The notes: generated by a model not told the origin, from the letters alone. A DNA stretch of 64,000 nt from Pseudomonas petrae (GCF_021728295.1 NZ_JAKJXE010000007.1:310001-374000); one strand, 5' to 3'; positions 1 through 12,140 are shown, counted from the first letter of the stretch. Made by a program: numbers and translations.

Positions 1-498
1 GATGAAAGCGGTCTGGTGGCCGGTATCAGCCATCCACTGGGCGGTATCGATCACCTGCTGGCGATGATTGCTGTAGGGCTTTGGGCGGCGCAACAGAAAG
101 GCGCGGCACGCTGGGCGCTGCCGTGCACGTTTGTCGGCACCATGCTGATTGGCGGCTTGCTCGGGTTTGAAGGCCTGGCATTGCCAGCGCTGGAGAGCGG
201 CATTGCGGCGTCAGTGTTTGCGTTGGGCCTGGCGGTGGCGCTGGCCGTACGTCCGCCGCTGTTGGTGGCAGTGGCGGCGACGGCGCTGTTTGCGATGCTC
301 CACGGCGTGGCCCACGGTCTGGAACTGCCCGAGATGTCGAGCCCGTGGGGTTATGCGCTTGGCTTTGTCGGCGTGACCGCTGCGTTGCACGCGACAGGTT
401 ATGCCGTGGTGCGCTTGCTGCCGGCAGCGGCGGCGCCGGTGGTACGGATCGCTGGCGCATTGTCGGCCGCGACCGGCGTCTGGTTGTTCGCGGGCTGA
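1..498 (+). CDS. HupE/UreJ family membrane protein (5' end outside window)
   Basis: The reading frame is open from base 1 and ends with TGA at 496-498. About 165 residues are visible. The N-terminus and its signal peptide lie upstream of the window. The visible part begins in a motif typical of HupE/UreJ (HPLGGIDHLLAMIAVGLWAAQ), with the conserved His and Asp, followed by several hydrophobic helices and a second His-rich segment (MLHGVAHGLELP). The family is thought to import nickel or cobalt for hydrogenase or urease. In pseudomonads it usually closes a urease or related cluster, which cannot be checked here. A GTG at 16 could serve as a start in isolation but would truncate the family domain, so the gene is called partial. 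Confidence 0.88.
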   Translation, partial: DESGLVAGISHPLGGIDHLLAMIAVGLWAAQQKGAARWALPCTFVGTMLIGGLLGFEGLALPALESGIAASVFALGLAVALAVRPPLLVAVAATALFAMLHGVAHGLELPEMSSPWGYALGFVGVTAALHATGYAVVRLLPAAAAPVVRIAGALSAATGVWLFAG

Positions 499-511
499 AT
501 GACATCCGAAA

Positions 512-598
512 TGTAGGAGCGCGCTTGCCCGCGATTGCGACCTGTCAGCGACAAATATGTTGTCTGACACACCGATATCGCGAGCAAGCGCTCCTACA
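512..598. repeat. Pseudomonas inverted repeat, family A, copy 1
   Basis: The left arm reads TGTAGGAGCGCGCTTGCCCG. The right arm, starting near 576, is its degenerate reverse complement ending CTCCTACA. Unlike other copies, the right arm has GCGAGCAAGC in place of GCGGGCAAGC, so this copy is partly decayed. It fills most of the 211 bp between the HupE gene and the AGE epimerase gene. It is likely a REP-type (RAYT-mobilised) element. Confidence 0.85.
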
Positions 599-709
599 CT
601 GGACCGGTGTTCAATACGGATCCAGGGGCTGCCAGGCCCCGCATCTGACGCAAGATCCCCACCGCCTGCTACCATATCGCGCAATTTGCCCCTGCCGTGA
701 CGCCATCCA

Positions 710-1846
710 ATGCCTGACGCTTCTCTTCCCACCGCCAAGTCTGAACTGTCCGCCCTGTTCACTGAGCTGCAGCAGCACTTCATGCGCGTAGTCGTGCCGT
801 TGTGGCAGGGCCCGGGGTGGAATGCCGAGATGGCGCTGCCGTTTGAGGCGGTCGACGCCCGGCATCGGCCTTTGCCGCCGCAGCGCTATAGGGCCATGGC
901 CTGTGCGCGTCAGCTGTTTCTGTTTTCAAGCCTGATCGATCACCCCGACGTGCCAGACGCCGCGACCCGCGCAGCCGCGCTGTTTCGTTCGTTGCAGCAG
1001 CACTTTCACGATGCCGAGCACGGCGGCTGGTTCTACAGCATTGATCCACAGGGCGCGCCGCTGGATCGCCGCAAGGACCTCTACACCCACGCCTTCATCG
1101 TCTTCGCCTGCGCCCATTACTGGGGCAAAGTCCGTGAGCCGCTGGTGGAGTCGGTGCTCAATGCCGCGTTGAATGTTGTCGCCGAACGCTTTGCCGATGG
1201 CGACGGCTTGTATGAATCCGTGCTGGCCGAAGACTGGTCTTCGCTAAACGCCGGCCCGCTGCAAAACCCGCTGATGCATCTGGCCGAAGCGTTTCTCGGC
1301 ACACTGGCCGTGCGCGATGACGCTGACACGCAGGCGGCGCTGGATGCCTTGGTGGAAGCCATGCAGCGACGCTTTGTCGATGTTGAGCACGGTGTGATGC
1401 TGGAGAAACCGCTGGACGCTGTGGATAACTGGTCCGAGCCGGGTCATCAGTTCGAATGGTTCTACTTGCTGGCGTCTTCCGCGCATCTGCGGGGCACGCC
1501 GCTGTATCGGTCGCTGGAGACTGCGTTCGCCCACGCCGAGGCGCAGGGCGTCGATCAAACGACTGGCGCGGTTGCGGCGATGCTGGAAGTGGACGGTTCG
1601 GTGAAAGACGGCACGCAGCGCATCTGGGCCCAGGCTGAATACCTGCGCGCGTTGACGTTACGGCCTGAGAGCGAGCGATTGCTGGCCCGCCAGTTAAAAG
1701 CGCTGCAAGCGCAGTTCCTGCACCCCTCCGGCTGGAACGAGTGCCTCGACAGCCAGGGGCAGATCAGCCGCAGCGACATGCCGTCCACGACCCCGTATCA
1801 CCTGGCGACGTGCTACATCGGGCTTGCCGAGTTTTTCAGCGGCTGA
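710..1846 (+). CDS. AGE family epimerase/isomerase
   Basis: This encodes a 378-residue protein of the N-acylglucosamine 2-epimerase fold, an (alpha/alpha)6 barrel. Family members isomerise mannose/fructose, cellobiose or N-acyl sugars. Supporting segments include the N-terminal RYRAMACARQLFLFS, the mid-barrel YTHAFIVFACAHYW and NPLMHLAEAFLG, and GHQFEWFYLLA, whose His and Glu fall where the catalytic residues of the family lie. The length fits the family (about 370-420). The substrate cannot be told from sequence; mannose or another aldose is most likely. The ATG at 710 is preceded by a poor ribosome binding site, but the next in-frame ATG (783) would remove the first helix. It stands alone between two repeat elements, so it is probably monocistronic. 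Confidence 0.85.
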   Translation: MPDASLPTAKSELSALFTELQQHFMRVVVPLWQGPGWNAEMALPFEAVDARHRPLPPQRYRAMACARQLFLFSSLIDHPDVPDAATRAAALFRSLQQHFHDAEHGGWFYSIDPQGAPLDRRKDLYTHAFIVFACAHYWGKVREPLVESVLNAALNVVAERFADGDGLYESVLAEDWSSLNAGPLQNPLMHLAEAFLGTLAVRDDADTQAALDALVEAMQRRFVDVEHGVMLEKPLDAVDNWSEPGHQFEWFYLLASSAHLRGTPLYRSLETAFAHAEAQGVDQTTGAVAAMLEVDGSVKDGTQRIWAQAEYLRALTLRPESERLLARQLKALQAQFLHPSGWNECLDSQGQISRSDMPSTTPYHLATCYIGLAEFFSG

Positions 1847-1869
1847 GCTGATTATTTAAATCTGCCTCT

Positions 1870-1980
1870 GATCGTCCCCACGCTCTGCGTGGGGATGCCG
1901 CCCAGGAAGCTCCGCGTCCAGCGGTTGGCGACGCGGAGCGTCGGTTAGCGCATTCCCACGCCGAGCGTGGGAACGATCAA
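1870..1980. repeat. Intergenic palindromic repeat, family B, copy 1
   Basis: This element of about 110 bp starts GATCGTCCCCACGCTCTGCG and ends with the near reverse complement (CCGAGCGTGGGAACGATC). An internal GC-rich pair around ACGCGGAGCG/GCTCCGCGT is also present. It fills the gap between the convergent epimerase and SDR genes. A second copy lies at 10329-10437. It may act as a bidirectional terminator as well as being a dispersed repeat. Confidence 0.8.
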
Positions 1981-1995
1981 CATCAGTAAAACTAC

Positions 1996-3476
<1,481 letters not shown>

Positions 3477-3513
3477 ATAAAAAAGCCCCGGAAGTTATCC
3501 ACCCGGGGCTTGT
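3477..3513 (-). terminator. Rho-independent terminator of the liv operon
   Basis: AGCCCCGG and CCGGGGCT pair around an 11-base loop that contains TTATCCAC. On the minus strand the stem is followed by a T-run (the complement of AAAAAA at 3479-3484). It lies about 20 bp past the livF stop. Confidence 0.85.
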
Positions 3514-3534
3514 TTTTACAACTGTGACCTGTAA

Positions 3535-4247
<713 letters not shown>

Positions 4248-4251
<4 letters not shown>

Positions 4252-5126
4252 ACCAACTCCTCTTCATCAGCGCCCAGATACGCCGCGATCACTTTCGGAT
4301 CGTTGCGGATCTGCTCCGGTTTGCCCTTGGCGATCACGTTGCCGTGGTCGAGCACGACGATGTCGTCGGAAATGCCCATGACCATGCCCATGTCGTGCTC
4401 GATCAGCACGATGGTCATGTCGTGATCGTCGCGCAAGTGGCGAATCATGCCGCTCAACGCCTCGGTTTCCTGGGGGTTCAAGCCGGCCGCCGGCTCGTCC
4501 AGGCAGATGACCTGCGGACGCGTGCACATCGCTCGCGCGATCTCAAGACGGCGTTGCTGGCCGTAGGAAAGCTCGCCGGCCAGACGGTTGGCGCAGTCCA
4601 CCAGATCCACCACTTCGAGCCAGTAGAACGCGGTGTTCATGGCGTCGTCTTCGGCCTTGCGATAGGCCTTGGTGTTGAGGATGCCGGCCAGCATGTTGCG
4701 GTTAACCCACATGTGCTGTGCGACCAGCAGGTTCTCGACCACGGACATTTCCTTGAACAGGCGAATGTTCTGGAAAGTACGCGCAAGCCCTGCACGGTTT
4801 ACCAGGTGCGTGCCGCCGAACATCTTGTAGTACAGCCGGCTGCCGAAGCGCTTGGGCGAAGCGAAGTCGGCGGCGCGAAACTGCTCGCCGAGCAGCTGAA
4901 TCACGTTGGTCTTCTTGCCCCGCGCATTGAGCTCGATGCGCCCGCCGGTGGCCTTGTAGAAGCCGGTCAGGCAGTTGAACACCGTGGTCTTGCCGGCGCC
5001 GTTCGGGCCGATGAGGGCGAAGATCGAGTTGCGCCGCACTTGCAGGCTGACGTCGCTGAGGGCCTTGATGCCGCCGAAGTGCATCATCAGGTTTTCGACG
5101 GACAGAACGATTTCGTCGCTCATCAC
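4248..5126 (-). CDS. livG: Branched-chain amino acid ABC transporter ATPase LivG
   Basis: This is the second ATPase of the importer (BraF), with 292 residues. Walker A is GPNGAGKTT near residue 38. The signature is LSYGQQRRLEIARAM, Walker B is VICLDEPAAGLNP, and the H-loop is LIEHDMGMVMG. An insertion of about 35 residues after Walker A (GGRIELNARGKKTNVIQLLG onward) is the usual feature separating LivG from LivF in pseudomonads. It overlaps livM and livF by 4 bases at each end. Confidence 0.97.
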
Positions 5127-6418
5127 GCGCCCTCCACGTTGGCCAACACGCCTTTGCGTGGCTGCACGCCGGTACGGCTGATGCGAATCAGGCCACGCGG
5201 ACGCCAGATCATCATCAGCACCATGAGGATGCCGAACAGCAAGACGCGGTATTCCGCGAAGCTGCGCAAGAGTTCCGGTGCGACGGTCAGCACGAATGCC
5301 GCGATGACCACGCCGACGGTCGAGCCCATGCCGCCGAGCACGACGATGGCCAGAATCAGCGCTGACTCGAAAAAGGTGAACGAGGTCGGGTTGACGAAGC
5401 CTTGATAGCTGGCAAAGAACACACCGGCCAGACCCGCCGTCGAGGCGCCGATGGTGAAGGCCGAAAGCTTGACCAGCACGTGGTTCAGGCCCATGGAGCG
5501 GCAGGCGATCTCGTCCTCACGCAGTGCTTCCCACGCGCGGCCGACCGGCATGCGCGTCAGGCGGTGCTTGACGTACAGCACAGCCAGCACCACCAGGAAC
5601 AGCACGGTGTAGATGAAGATGAATTTCAGGTCCGGGTTGTATTCGAAGCCGAAATACTCGTGGATCGGGATGCCGCCGTCTTTGGCGCGACGTCCGAATT
5701 CCAGGCCGAAGAAGGTCGGCGCCGGGACTGCCACGCCGTTCGGTCCGCCGGTGAAAGACAGCCAGTTATTGAGCACCAGACGAATGATCTCGCCGAAACC
5801 CAGGGTCACGATCGCCAAGTAGTCCCCGTGCATGCGCAGCACCGGAAAGCCGAGGATGCAACCGGCAAGTGCCGCTGCAATTGCTGCCAGCGGCAACGCC
5901 GACCAGAACCCCAGACCCAGATACTGATAACCCAGCGCCAGGCCGTACGCGCCAATCGCATAGAAGGCCACGTAACCCAGATCGAGCAGACCGGCGAGGC
6001 CCACCACGATATTAAGGCCCAGGCCCAGCAGCACGTAGATCAGGCCGAGGATAACCACGGTCAGCACGTACTTGTCAGCGAAGATCGGGAAGATCACCGC
6101 GATCAGGATCATCAGCGGGATGATAAAGCGCAGGCGCGTCTTGTAACCCGGCGGCAGCACGTGCACGCCAGAGCCCGAACTTTCAAAGCTCTGCGCGATG
6201 GCCACGCCCTTCGGCGTCTGCAGGAACAGGCTCATGAAGAAACGACCGACAACGACCACGCCCACCAGCACGGCGACGCGGCCCGGTTGCAGGTTGAAGC
6301 CGTAGCCGTCCAGCACAATGCCGACGATCGGGCCGAACACGATCAGCGCCAGCAGCCCGGCGATCACCGCGTCGACCAGGCTTTGTTTGATATCAATGGG
6401 TTTAGTAGGTGCAGACAT
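5123..6418 (-). CDS. livM: Branched-chain amino acid ABC transporter permease LivM
   Basis: This 431-residue inner-membrane permease (BraE) has an N-terminal extension of about 90 residues with two hydrophobic segments, then the conserved core. LGLNIVVGLAGLLDLGYVAF is the family hallmark. The cytoplasmic loop contains RMPVGRAWEALREDEIACR, the EAA-type contact for the ATPases. The frame stays open upstream to 6799, but that part overlaps livH and has no permease character. The start MSAPTKPID at 6418 follows the livH stop by 2 bases. Confidence 0.95.
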   Translation of the reverse strand: MSAPTKPIDIKQSLVDAVIAGLLALIVFGPIVGIVLDGYGFNLQPGRVAVLVGVVVVGRFFMSLFLQTPKGVAIAQSFESSGSGVHVLPPGYKTRLRFIIPLMILIAVIFPIFADKYVLTVVILGLIYVLLGLGLNIVVGLAGLLDLGYVAFYAIGAYGLALGYQYLGLGFWSALPLAAIAAALAGCILGFPVLRMHGDYLAIVTLGFGEIIRLVLNNWLSFTGGPNGVAVPAPTFFGLEFGRRAKDGGIPIHEYFGFEYNPDLKFIFIYTVLFLVVLAVLYVKHRLTRMPVGRAWEALREDEIACRSMGLNHVLVKLSAFTIGASTAGLAGVFFASYQGFVNPTSFTFFESALILAIVVLGGMGSTVGVVIAAFVLTVAPELLRSFAEYRVLLFGILMVLMMIWRPRGLIRISRTGVQPRKGVLANVEGA

Positions 6419-6420
6419 GG

Positions 6421-7338
<918 letters not shown>

Positions 7339-7460
7339 GCACGCTCACGAACTTGAAAGGCCAACCTGGCGCGCGGCGACCAGTCCCTCGTGAGGAATAG
7401 AGCGGCGCACACAGTGGCAACAGAAGAAATCCGGCGCCGCTGTCTGACAGCGCCGATTAC

Positions 7461-7506
7461 CGGATCAGGTTGTTTCCCGGCTCACCCCCGGGAAACAACC
7501 GATCCG
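7461..7506. terminator. Strong intercistronic hairpin between livK and livH
   Basis: Arms GGTTGTTTCCCGG (7468-7480) and CCGGGAAACAACC (7488-7500) pair perfectly. An outer CGGATC/GATCCG pair extends the stem to about 19 bp with a single bulged A. No T-run follows on the minus strand, so it looks like an attenuating or mRNA-stabilising 3' structure for livK rather than a full terminator. This is the usual way a binding protein is made in excess over its permease. Confidence 0.8.
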
Positions 7507-7520
7507 ACTAAGCGCTCAAC

Positions 7521-8657
7521 TCACTTCTGCTTTTCGAGCTGGTGGTATTTGCCGTCCTTGTCCCACTGGTAAACAACGTAGTCAGAGACTTTCAGGTCGC
7601 CCTTGGTGTCCCAGGCTTTCTCGCCCATGACGGTTTTGACAGGATGGGCTTTCAGGAACTTGGCAGCGTCTTCGCCTTTGTTCGACTTGGCGCCGTTGAA
7701 ACCGGCGGCCAGGGCCTGAACCGACGCGTAAGCGTAGAGGGTGTAGCCTTCTGGCTCGTAGCCGGATTTGCGGAACTGCTCAACCACGGCCTTGCTGTCT
7801 GGCAGCATGCGCGGGTCGGCGCCGAAGGTCATGTACACGCCATCGACGTATTGCGCGCCGCCAGCGGTGGTGACCAGTTCGTCGGTGACAACGCCGTCGT
7901 CGGACATGAATTTCACGTCTTTCAGGCCTTGTTCACGCAGCTGGCGAACCAGTGGACCGGCTTCCGGGTGCAGACCGCCGAAGTAAACCACGTCAGCGCC
8001 AACGGAACGGATCTTGGTGACCAGGGCGCTGAAGTCTTTCTCGCCGCGGGTCAGACCTTCTTCCAGCACAGGCTTTACGCCACGCTTGGTCAGCTGCTTG
8101 GCGGTGGCATCTGCCAGGCCTTTGCCGTAGGTGTCCTTGTCGTTGATGACGGCGATCTTTTTGCCCTTGAGCACATCGACGATGTAGTCGCCGGCAACGA
8201 TGCCTTGCTGATCGTCACGGCCGCACATACGGAACATGGCGCTCAGGCCGCGCTCGGTCACGGTCGGGTTGGTGGAGCCAGGGGTGATCGCGATGATGCC
8301 GGCTTCGTCATAGACTTCCGACGCCGGGATGGTCGAGGAGGAGCAGAAGTGACCGACAACGCCGGCGACTTTGTCAGACGCGGCCTTGTTGGCAACGGCA
8401 ACGGCCTGTTTCGGTTCGCAAGCGTCGTCGTAGGCGGTCAGGACGATTTTATCGCCGTTGACGCCGCCCGCAGCGTTGATGGCATCGGCAGCTGCTTGAG
8501 CGCCCTTCATGTACTGCTCGCCGAATGAGGCGTTGGCGCCGGTCATCGGGCCTGCAACGCCGATCTTGATGTCGGCTGCCTGCGCAAATGAAGCCGCACC
8601 CATGGCAGTAGCCACTGCGAGTGCAAGAAAGCCTTTCCTGTAGAACGTCTGCGACAT
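7521..8657 (-). CDS. livK: Branched-chain amino acid ABC transporter substrate-binding protein LivK
   Basis: This 378-residue periplasmic binding protein (BraC) starts with a signal peptide (charged MSQTFYRKG, hydrophobic core, cleavage after SFAQA). The mature protein begins ADIKIGVAGPMTG. This is the type I periplasmic fold with the conserved Cys pair typical of LIV-binding proteins (DDACEPKQAV, VGHFCSSSTIPAS). AGGAGCACCAACTC precedes the ATG. It is first in the operon, with a sigma-54 promoter about 55 bp upstream and the stabilising hairpin downstream. Confidence 0.96.
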   Translation of the reverse strand: MSQTFYRKGFLALAVATAMGAASFAQAADIKIGVAGPMTGANASFGEQYMKGAQAAADAINAAGGVNGDKIVLTAYDDACEPKQAVAVANKAASDKVAGVVGHFCSSSTIPASEVYDEAGIIAITPGSTNPTVTERGLSAMFRMCGRDDQQGIVAGDYIVDVLKGKKIAVINDKDTYGKGLADATAKQLTKRGVKPVLEEGLTRGEKDFSALVTKIRSVGADVVYFGGLHPEAGPLVRQLREQGLKDVKFMSDDGVVTDELVTTAGGAQYVDGVYMTFGADPRMLPDSKAVVEQFRKSGYEPEGYTLYAYASVQALAAGFNGAKSNKGEDAAKFLKAHPVKTVMGEKAWDTKGDLKVSDYVVYQWDKDGKYHQLEKQK

Positions 8658-8710
8658 GAGTTGGTGCTCCTGGGTTTTTTAATTAGCACTGCGACCACAG
8701 AGCTGCTGCG

Positions 8711-8726
8711 AGCAAGTGGCGTGCCA
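8711..8726 (-). promoter_or_regulatory. Sigma-54 (RpoN) promoter of livKHMGF
   Basis: On the minus strand the site reads TGGCACGCCACTTGCT, an exact match to TGGCACG-N4-TTGCW, including the invariant GG and GC with correct spacing. Transcription would start about 12 bases downstream, leaving a leader of roughly 45 nt before livK. This implies nitrogen-status control through an enhancer-binding protein such as NtrC. TTGCAC-containing sequences near 8795-8830 are possible enhancer parts, but I see no clean NtrC palindrome. Confidence 0.75.
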
Positions 8727-9013
8727 TCGGTTTTTTATTCTTGAGAAACTCGTCGTTTTGTCGCTATCCGACTGATTTCTGCCCATTTTCACAGGGCGTG
8801 CAACCGTCTAAACCGCGCAAGGTGCAACCTCGCGACTTCAAAAGAGCAACCTTTGGGAAGCAGGCGCGCAACCGCGCCGTCCCCACCTGTACAACCCTGT
8901 TGTTACAGCCTGCGTCACCGAACTGCACACCGCCGGTGCGGACCCGCTACGGGACGCACCATTTGAGGGTAGTGGATGTAGGAAAAAGTGTAGTTTTGGA
9001 GAGAGATTTCTTC

Positions 9014-10297
9014 TCAGATCACGATTCTGAGGCATTGGCCCGCATGGTATAGCGAAAAGCCAGCCTCGTACAAAGAACTGCGCAGTCCAACGGCCGCCAG
9101 CGGCTGCATCTGCGCAAAGGGGATGGGTAGAACACTGGCGTTGCCGCTGCACAGATAATCGGCGAATGCTTTACCGACCACCGTCCCTGTGGTGTTGCCG
9201 CGTCCGTTGTAACCGGTGACCGCGACCAGTCCGGGTGCAGGTTCGAACATTCGCAGCAAGTGATCGGGCGTAAACGCGATGCAGCCGGTCCACGTGCATT
9301 CCCAATCAACTGGTTTGAGATACGGGAAATAATGCTGCTGCACGCGATCGGCCCATGCCTTCAGAAACCAGCCGGGCTTCTGATTGCCATTACCCAGACT
9401 GCCCAACAACAGCCGGCCCTCGGCATCGCGACGAATGCTGCTGAGCACCTGCCGCGTGTCCCAGGAGCCCTGCCCGCCCGGCAAAATCTGCTGCGCCGCG
9501 TCTTCGGTCAGTGGCGCCGAGGCCACTTGATAGTAATAGCCGGGGAAGAAGTTGCGCCGAAGCTCCGTCCACTCGCCCTCGGTATAGGCGTTGGATGCGA
9601 TAACAACTTGCTCGGCAAGCACCGCGCCGCTTTCGGTGATCACGCACCAGCGCGAGCCTTGTCGCTCAAGGCGTTTGACCGGCGAGTGATCGAAACGCTG
9701 ACCGCCCAATTGCGTGACGGCCGCCGCCAGCCCGCTGGTGTAGGCCATTGGGTTAATGGTGCCAGCGCGGTGATCGAGTAATGCGGAGGTAATCTCGGTG
9801 GTGCCGGTCGCTTCCTGACAGGCCTTGCCGGTGAGCAATTCCACAGGCGCGCCGCGACGTTTCCATTGTTCCTCACGGCTGCGCAGGTCCAGCTCGCCCT
9901 TGGCGTTGTGCGCCATGTGCAGCGTGCCTTTGCGCGTCGCCTGGCAGTCGATGCCGTATTTTTCTAACAGGCTGAAGACCAGCGACGGCGCATTGCCGAG
10001 CATGGTGTTGAGCTGGCTGCCGACTTTCTCGCCGAACCCGCCTTCAATTTCGTCAGGCGGAATCCACAGGCCGGCGTTGACCAGTCCTACGTTCCGGCCG
10101 GACCCGCCTTGCCCGGTGCGATGGGCTTCGACGACAGCGACCGTCTTGCCTTGCTCAAGCAGATGAATGGCCGCCGACAAACCCGTGATGCCTGCGCCAA
10201 TGACGCACACATCGACAGTCACTTCCCCGCTCAACGCGGGCGCTTCGGGCCTTTGTGGCGTCAGCGTTTCCCACAGACATTCTTCGCGTAACGGCAT
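9014..10297 (-). CDS. amaA: L-pipecolate oxidase AmaA (FAD-dependent)
   Basis: This 427-residue DAO-family flavoenzyme has the dinucleotide motif VIGAGITGLSAA near residue 32, followed by EAHRTGQGGSGRN. A C-terminal FAD-contact segment (TGYNGRGNTTGTVVGKAFA) is also present. Next to amaB it is best read as AmaA, which oxidises L-pipecolate to piperideine-6-carboxylate in the D-lysine route of P. putida. PuuB-type gamma-glutamylputrescine oxidases are close homologues and the main alternative; the neighbour decides. GAGG lies about 9 bases upstream of the start. It is separated from amaB by 196 bp holding a family B repeat, so the two may no longer be a tight operon. Confidence 0.82.
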   Translation of the reverse strand: MPLREECLWETLTPQRPEAPALSGEVTVDVCVIGAGITGLSAAIHLLEQGKTVAVVEAHRTGQGGSGRNVGLVNAGLWIPPDEIEGGFGEKVGSQLNTMLGNAPSLVFSLLEKYGIDCQATRKGTLHMAHNAKGELDLRSREEQWKRRGAPVELLTGKACQEATGTTEITSALLDHRAGTINPMAYTSGLAAAVTQLGGQRFDHSPVKRLERQGSRWCVITESGAVLAEQVVIASNAYTEGEWTELRRNFFPGYYYQVASAPLTEDAAQQILPGGQGSWDTRQVLSSIRRDAEGRLLLGSLGNGNQKPGWFLKAWADRVQQHYFPYLKPVDWECTWTGCIAFTPDHLLRMFEPAPGLVAVTGYNGRGNTTGTVVGKAFADYLCSGNASVLPIPFAQMQPLAAVGLRSSLYEAGFSLYHAGQCLRIVI

Positions 10298-10328
10298 CGC
10301 AAAACCTCGGAGAGAGACAGCCAGACCT

Positions 10329-10437
10329 GATCGTTCCCACGCTCCGCGTGGTAATGCAGCCGGTGACGCTCCGCGTCACAAAAATCGGGCGCGGAGCGCC
10401 TGGGGATGCGTACCCACGCAGAGCGTGGGCACGATCA
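10329..10437. repeat. Intergenic palindromic repeat, family B, copy 2
   Basis: This element starts GATCGTTCCCACGCTCCGCG and ends CAGAGCGTGGGCACGATC, with internal GACGCTCCGCGTCA. It has the same size and arms as the copy at 1870-1980 but a different centre. It sits between amaB and amaA, which share a strand, and could reduce read-through. Confidence 0.8.
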
Positions 10438-10493
10438 AACTTACTGCCGCTGCGCGCCAGATCGCGGGACAAGCCACGCTCCTACACAAAGCA

Positions 10494-11984
10494 TCAATCA
10501 AACGTAATGCCCTGGGCCAGCGGCAGTTCGCGGGAGTAGTTCACCGTGGCGGTCTGGCGACGCATGTAGCCTTTCCACGAGTCCGAGCCGGATTCGCGGC
10601 CACCGCCGGTTTCTTTTTCCCCACCGAACGCGCCACCAATCTCTGCACCACTCGGGCCAATGTTGACGTTGGCGATGCCGCAATCGCTGCCCAGCGCCGA
10701 AATGAACTGCTCCGCCTCGCGCACATCGGTGGTGAAGATGCAGGAGGACAAACCTTGCGGTACGTCGTTGTTCAGGCGTACAGCCTCGCTGAACTCTTCG
10801 TACCCGACCACGTACAGAATCGGCGCAAAAGTTTCGCTGCGTACGACATCGCTCTGCTCCGGCATCTCGACGATGGCCGGCGAGATGTAATACGCGTTCG
10901 GAAATTTTTCCTCCAACTGGCGCTTGCCGCCGAACACCCTACCGCCTTCGCTCAACGCCTGCTCCAGCGCTTCCTGCATGTTTTCATAGCTTTGCTTGTC
11001 GATCAGCGGACCGACCAGATTGCCTTCCAGCGGGTGCCCGATGCGCACTTTGGCGTACGCCGCTTTCAGGCGCTCGACGAACTCCGCCTTCACTGACGAG
11101 TGCGCGATCAAACGGCGCAGGGTGGTGCACCGTTGACCCGCTGTGCCGACGGCACTGAACAGCACCGCGCGCACGGCCAGATCCAGATCGGCACTCGGGG
11201 TCAGAATCATCGCGTTGTTGCCGCCCAGCTCCAGAATACTGCGGGCGAAACGTGCAGCGAGTTTCGGCGCCACTTCGCGGCCCATGCGCGTGCTGCCGGT
11301 GGCGCTGATCAGCGCGACGCGGGCGTCATCCACCAACGCCTCACCGGCTTCGCGGCCGCCGACGATGCATTGGGTGAGGTACTGCGGAGCATCCGAAAAT
11401 TCAGCCGCGACTTTATCGAACAGCGCCTGGCAGGCCAGCGCAGTGAGGGGCGTTTTTTCCGACGGTTTCCAGATCACCGAGTTGCCGCAGACCAGCGCCA
11501 GGGCGGTGTTCCACGACCAGACAGCGACAGGAAAGTTGAACGCGCTGATGACGCCGACGACGCCCAGCGGATGCCAGGTTTCACGCATGTGGTGGCCCGG
11601 GCGCTCGGAAGCGATGGTCAGGCCGTACATCTGACGCGACAGGCCGACGGCGAAGTCGCAGATGTCGATCATTTCCTGCACTTCACCCAGCCCTTCCTGA
11701 GTGATCTTGCCGGCTTCCCACGACACCAGCTCACCGAGGTCGGTTTTGTGTCTGCGCAGCGCTTCGCCAAACAGACGAATCAGCTCGCCGCGACGGGGCG
11801 CAGGTACTTTGCGCCACGCTTCGAATGCGTGGTCGGCGCGGGTGATGCGCTGCTCGACTTCAGCGGCGCTTTCCCAGCTCACCGACGCAACCTGGCTGCC
11901 ATCGATCGGCGTGTGAACAGGCTTGTCGCCCTGTTGATAAAGCGCGGCATCGACACCGAGTCGGGTAAGCAGATCGTTGAGCAT
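10494..11984 (-). CDS. amaB: L-piperideine-6-carboxylate / aminoadipate semialdehyde dehydrogenase AmaB
   Basis: This 496-residue aldehyde dehydrogenase of the ALDH7 (antiquitin-like) type has the NAD-binding FNFPVAVWSWNTALALVCGN and ATGSTRMGREVA. The catalytic Glu is in LELGGNNA and the catalytic Cys in GTAGQRCTTLRRL. It oxidises the semialdehyde from pipecolate oxidation to 2-aminoadipate. The longest frame starts at 12014, but ATG at 11984 (MLNDLLTRLGVD) has AGGAG 7 bases upstream and matches the family N-terminus. It is transcribed divergently from the LysR gene. Confidence 0.92.
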   Translation of the reverse strand: MLNDLLTRLGVDAALYQQGDKPVHTPIDGSQVASVSWESAAEVEQRITRADHAFEAWRKVPAPRRGELIRLFGEALRRHKTDLGELVSWEAGKITQEGLGEVQEMIDICDFAVGLSRQMYGLTIASERPGHHMRETWHPLGVVGVISAFNFPVAVWSWNTALALVCGNSVIWKPSEKTPLTALACQALFDKVAAEFSDAPQYLTQCIVGGREAGEALVDDARVALISATGSTRMGREVAPKLAARFARSILELGGNNAMILTPSADLDLAVRAVLFSAVGTAGQRCTTLRRLIAHSSVKAEFVERLKAAYAKVRIGHPLEGNLVGPLIDKQSYENMQEALEQALSEGGRVFGGKRQLEEKFPNAYYISPAIVEMPEQSDVVRSETFAPILYVVGYEEFSEAVRLNNDVPQGLSSCIFTTDVREAEQFISALGSDCGIANVNIGPSGAEIGGAFGGEKETGGGRESGSDSWKGYMRRQTATVNYSRELPLAQGITFD

Positions 11985-12140
11985 GGTTTCTCCTGAAACT
12001 GATCGTAAGCGCAAAAGCGGAATGCCAAATGTTGGTTATTTCGTCAGCCTCTAGTAATAGCTGGCAGGCGACACTGCAACAAACGACGATTAAGCGAGAT
12101 ATCATTCCGTTTTTTCATGCTGACGCTGAACGAGCCGAAT

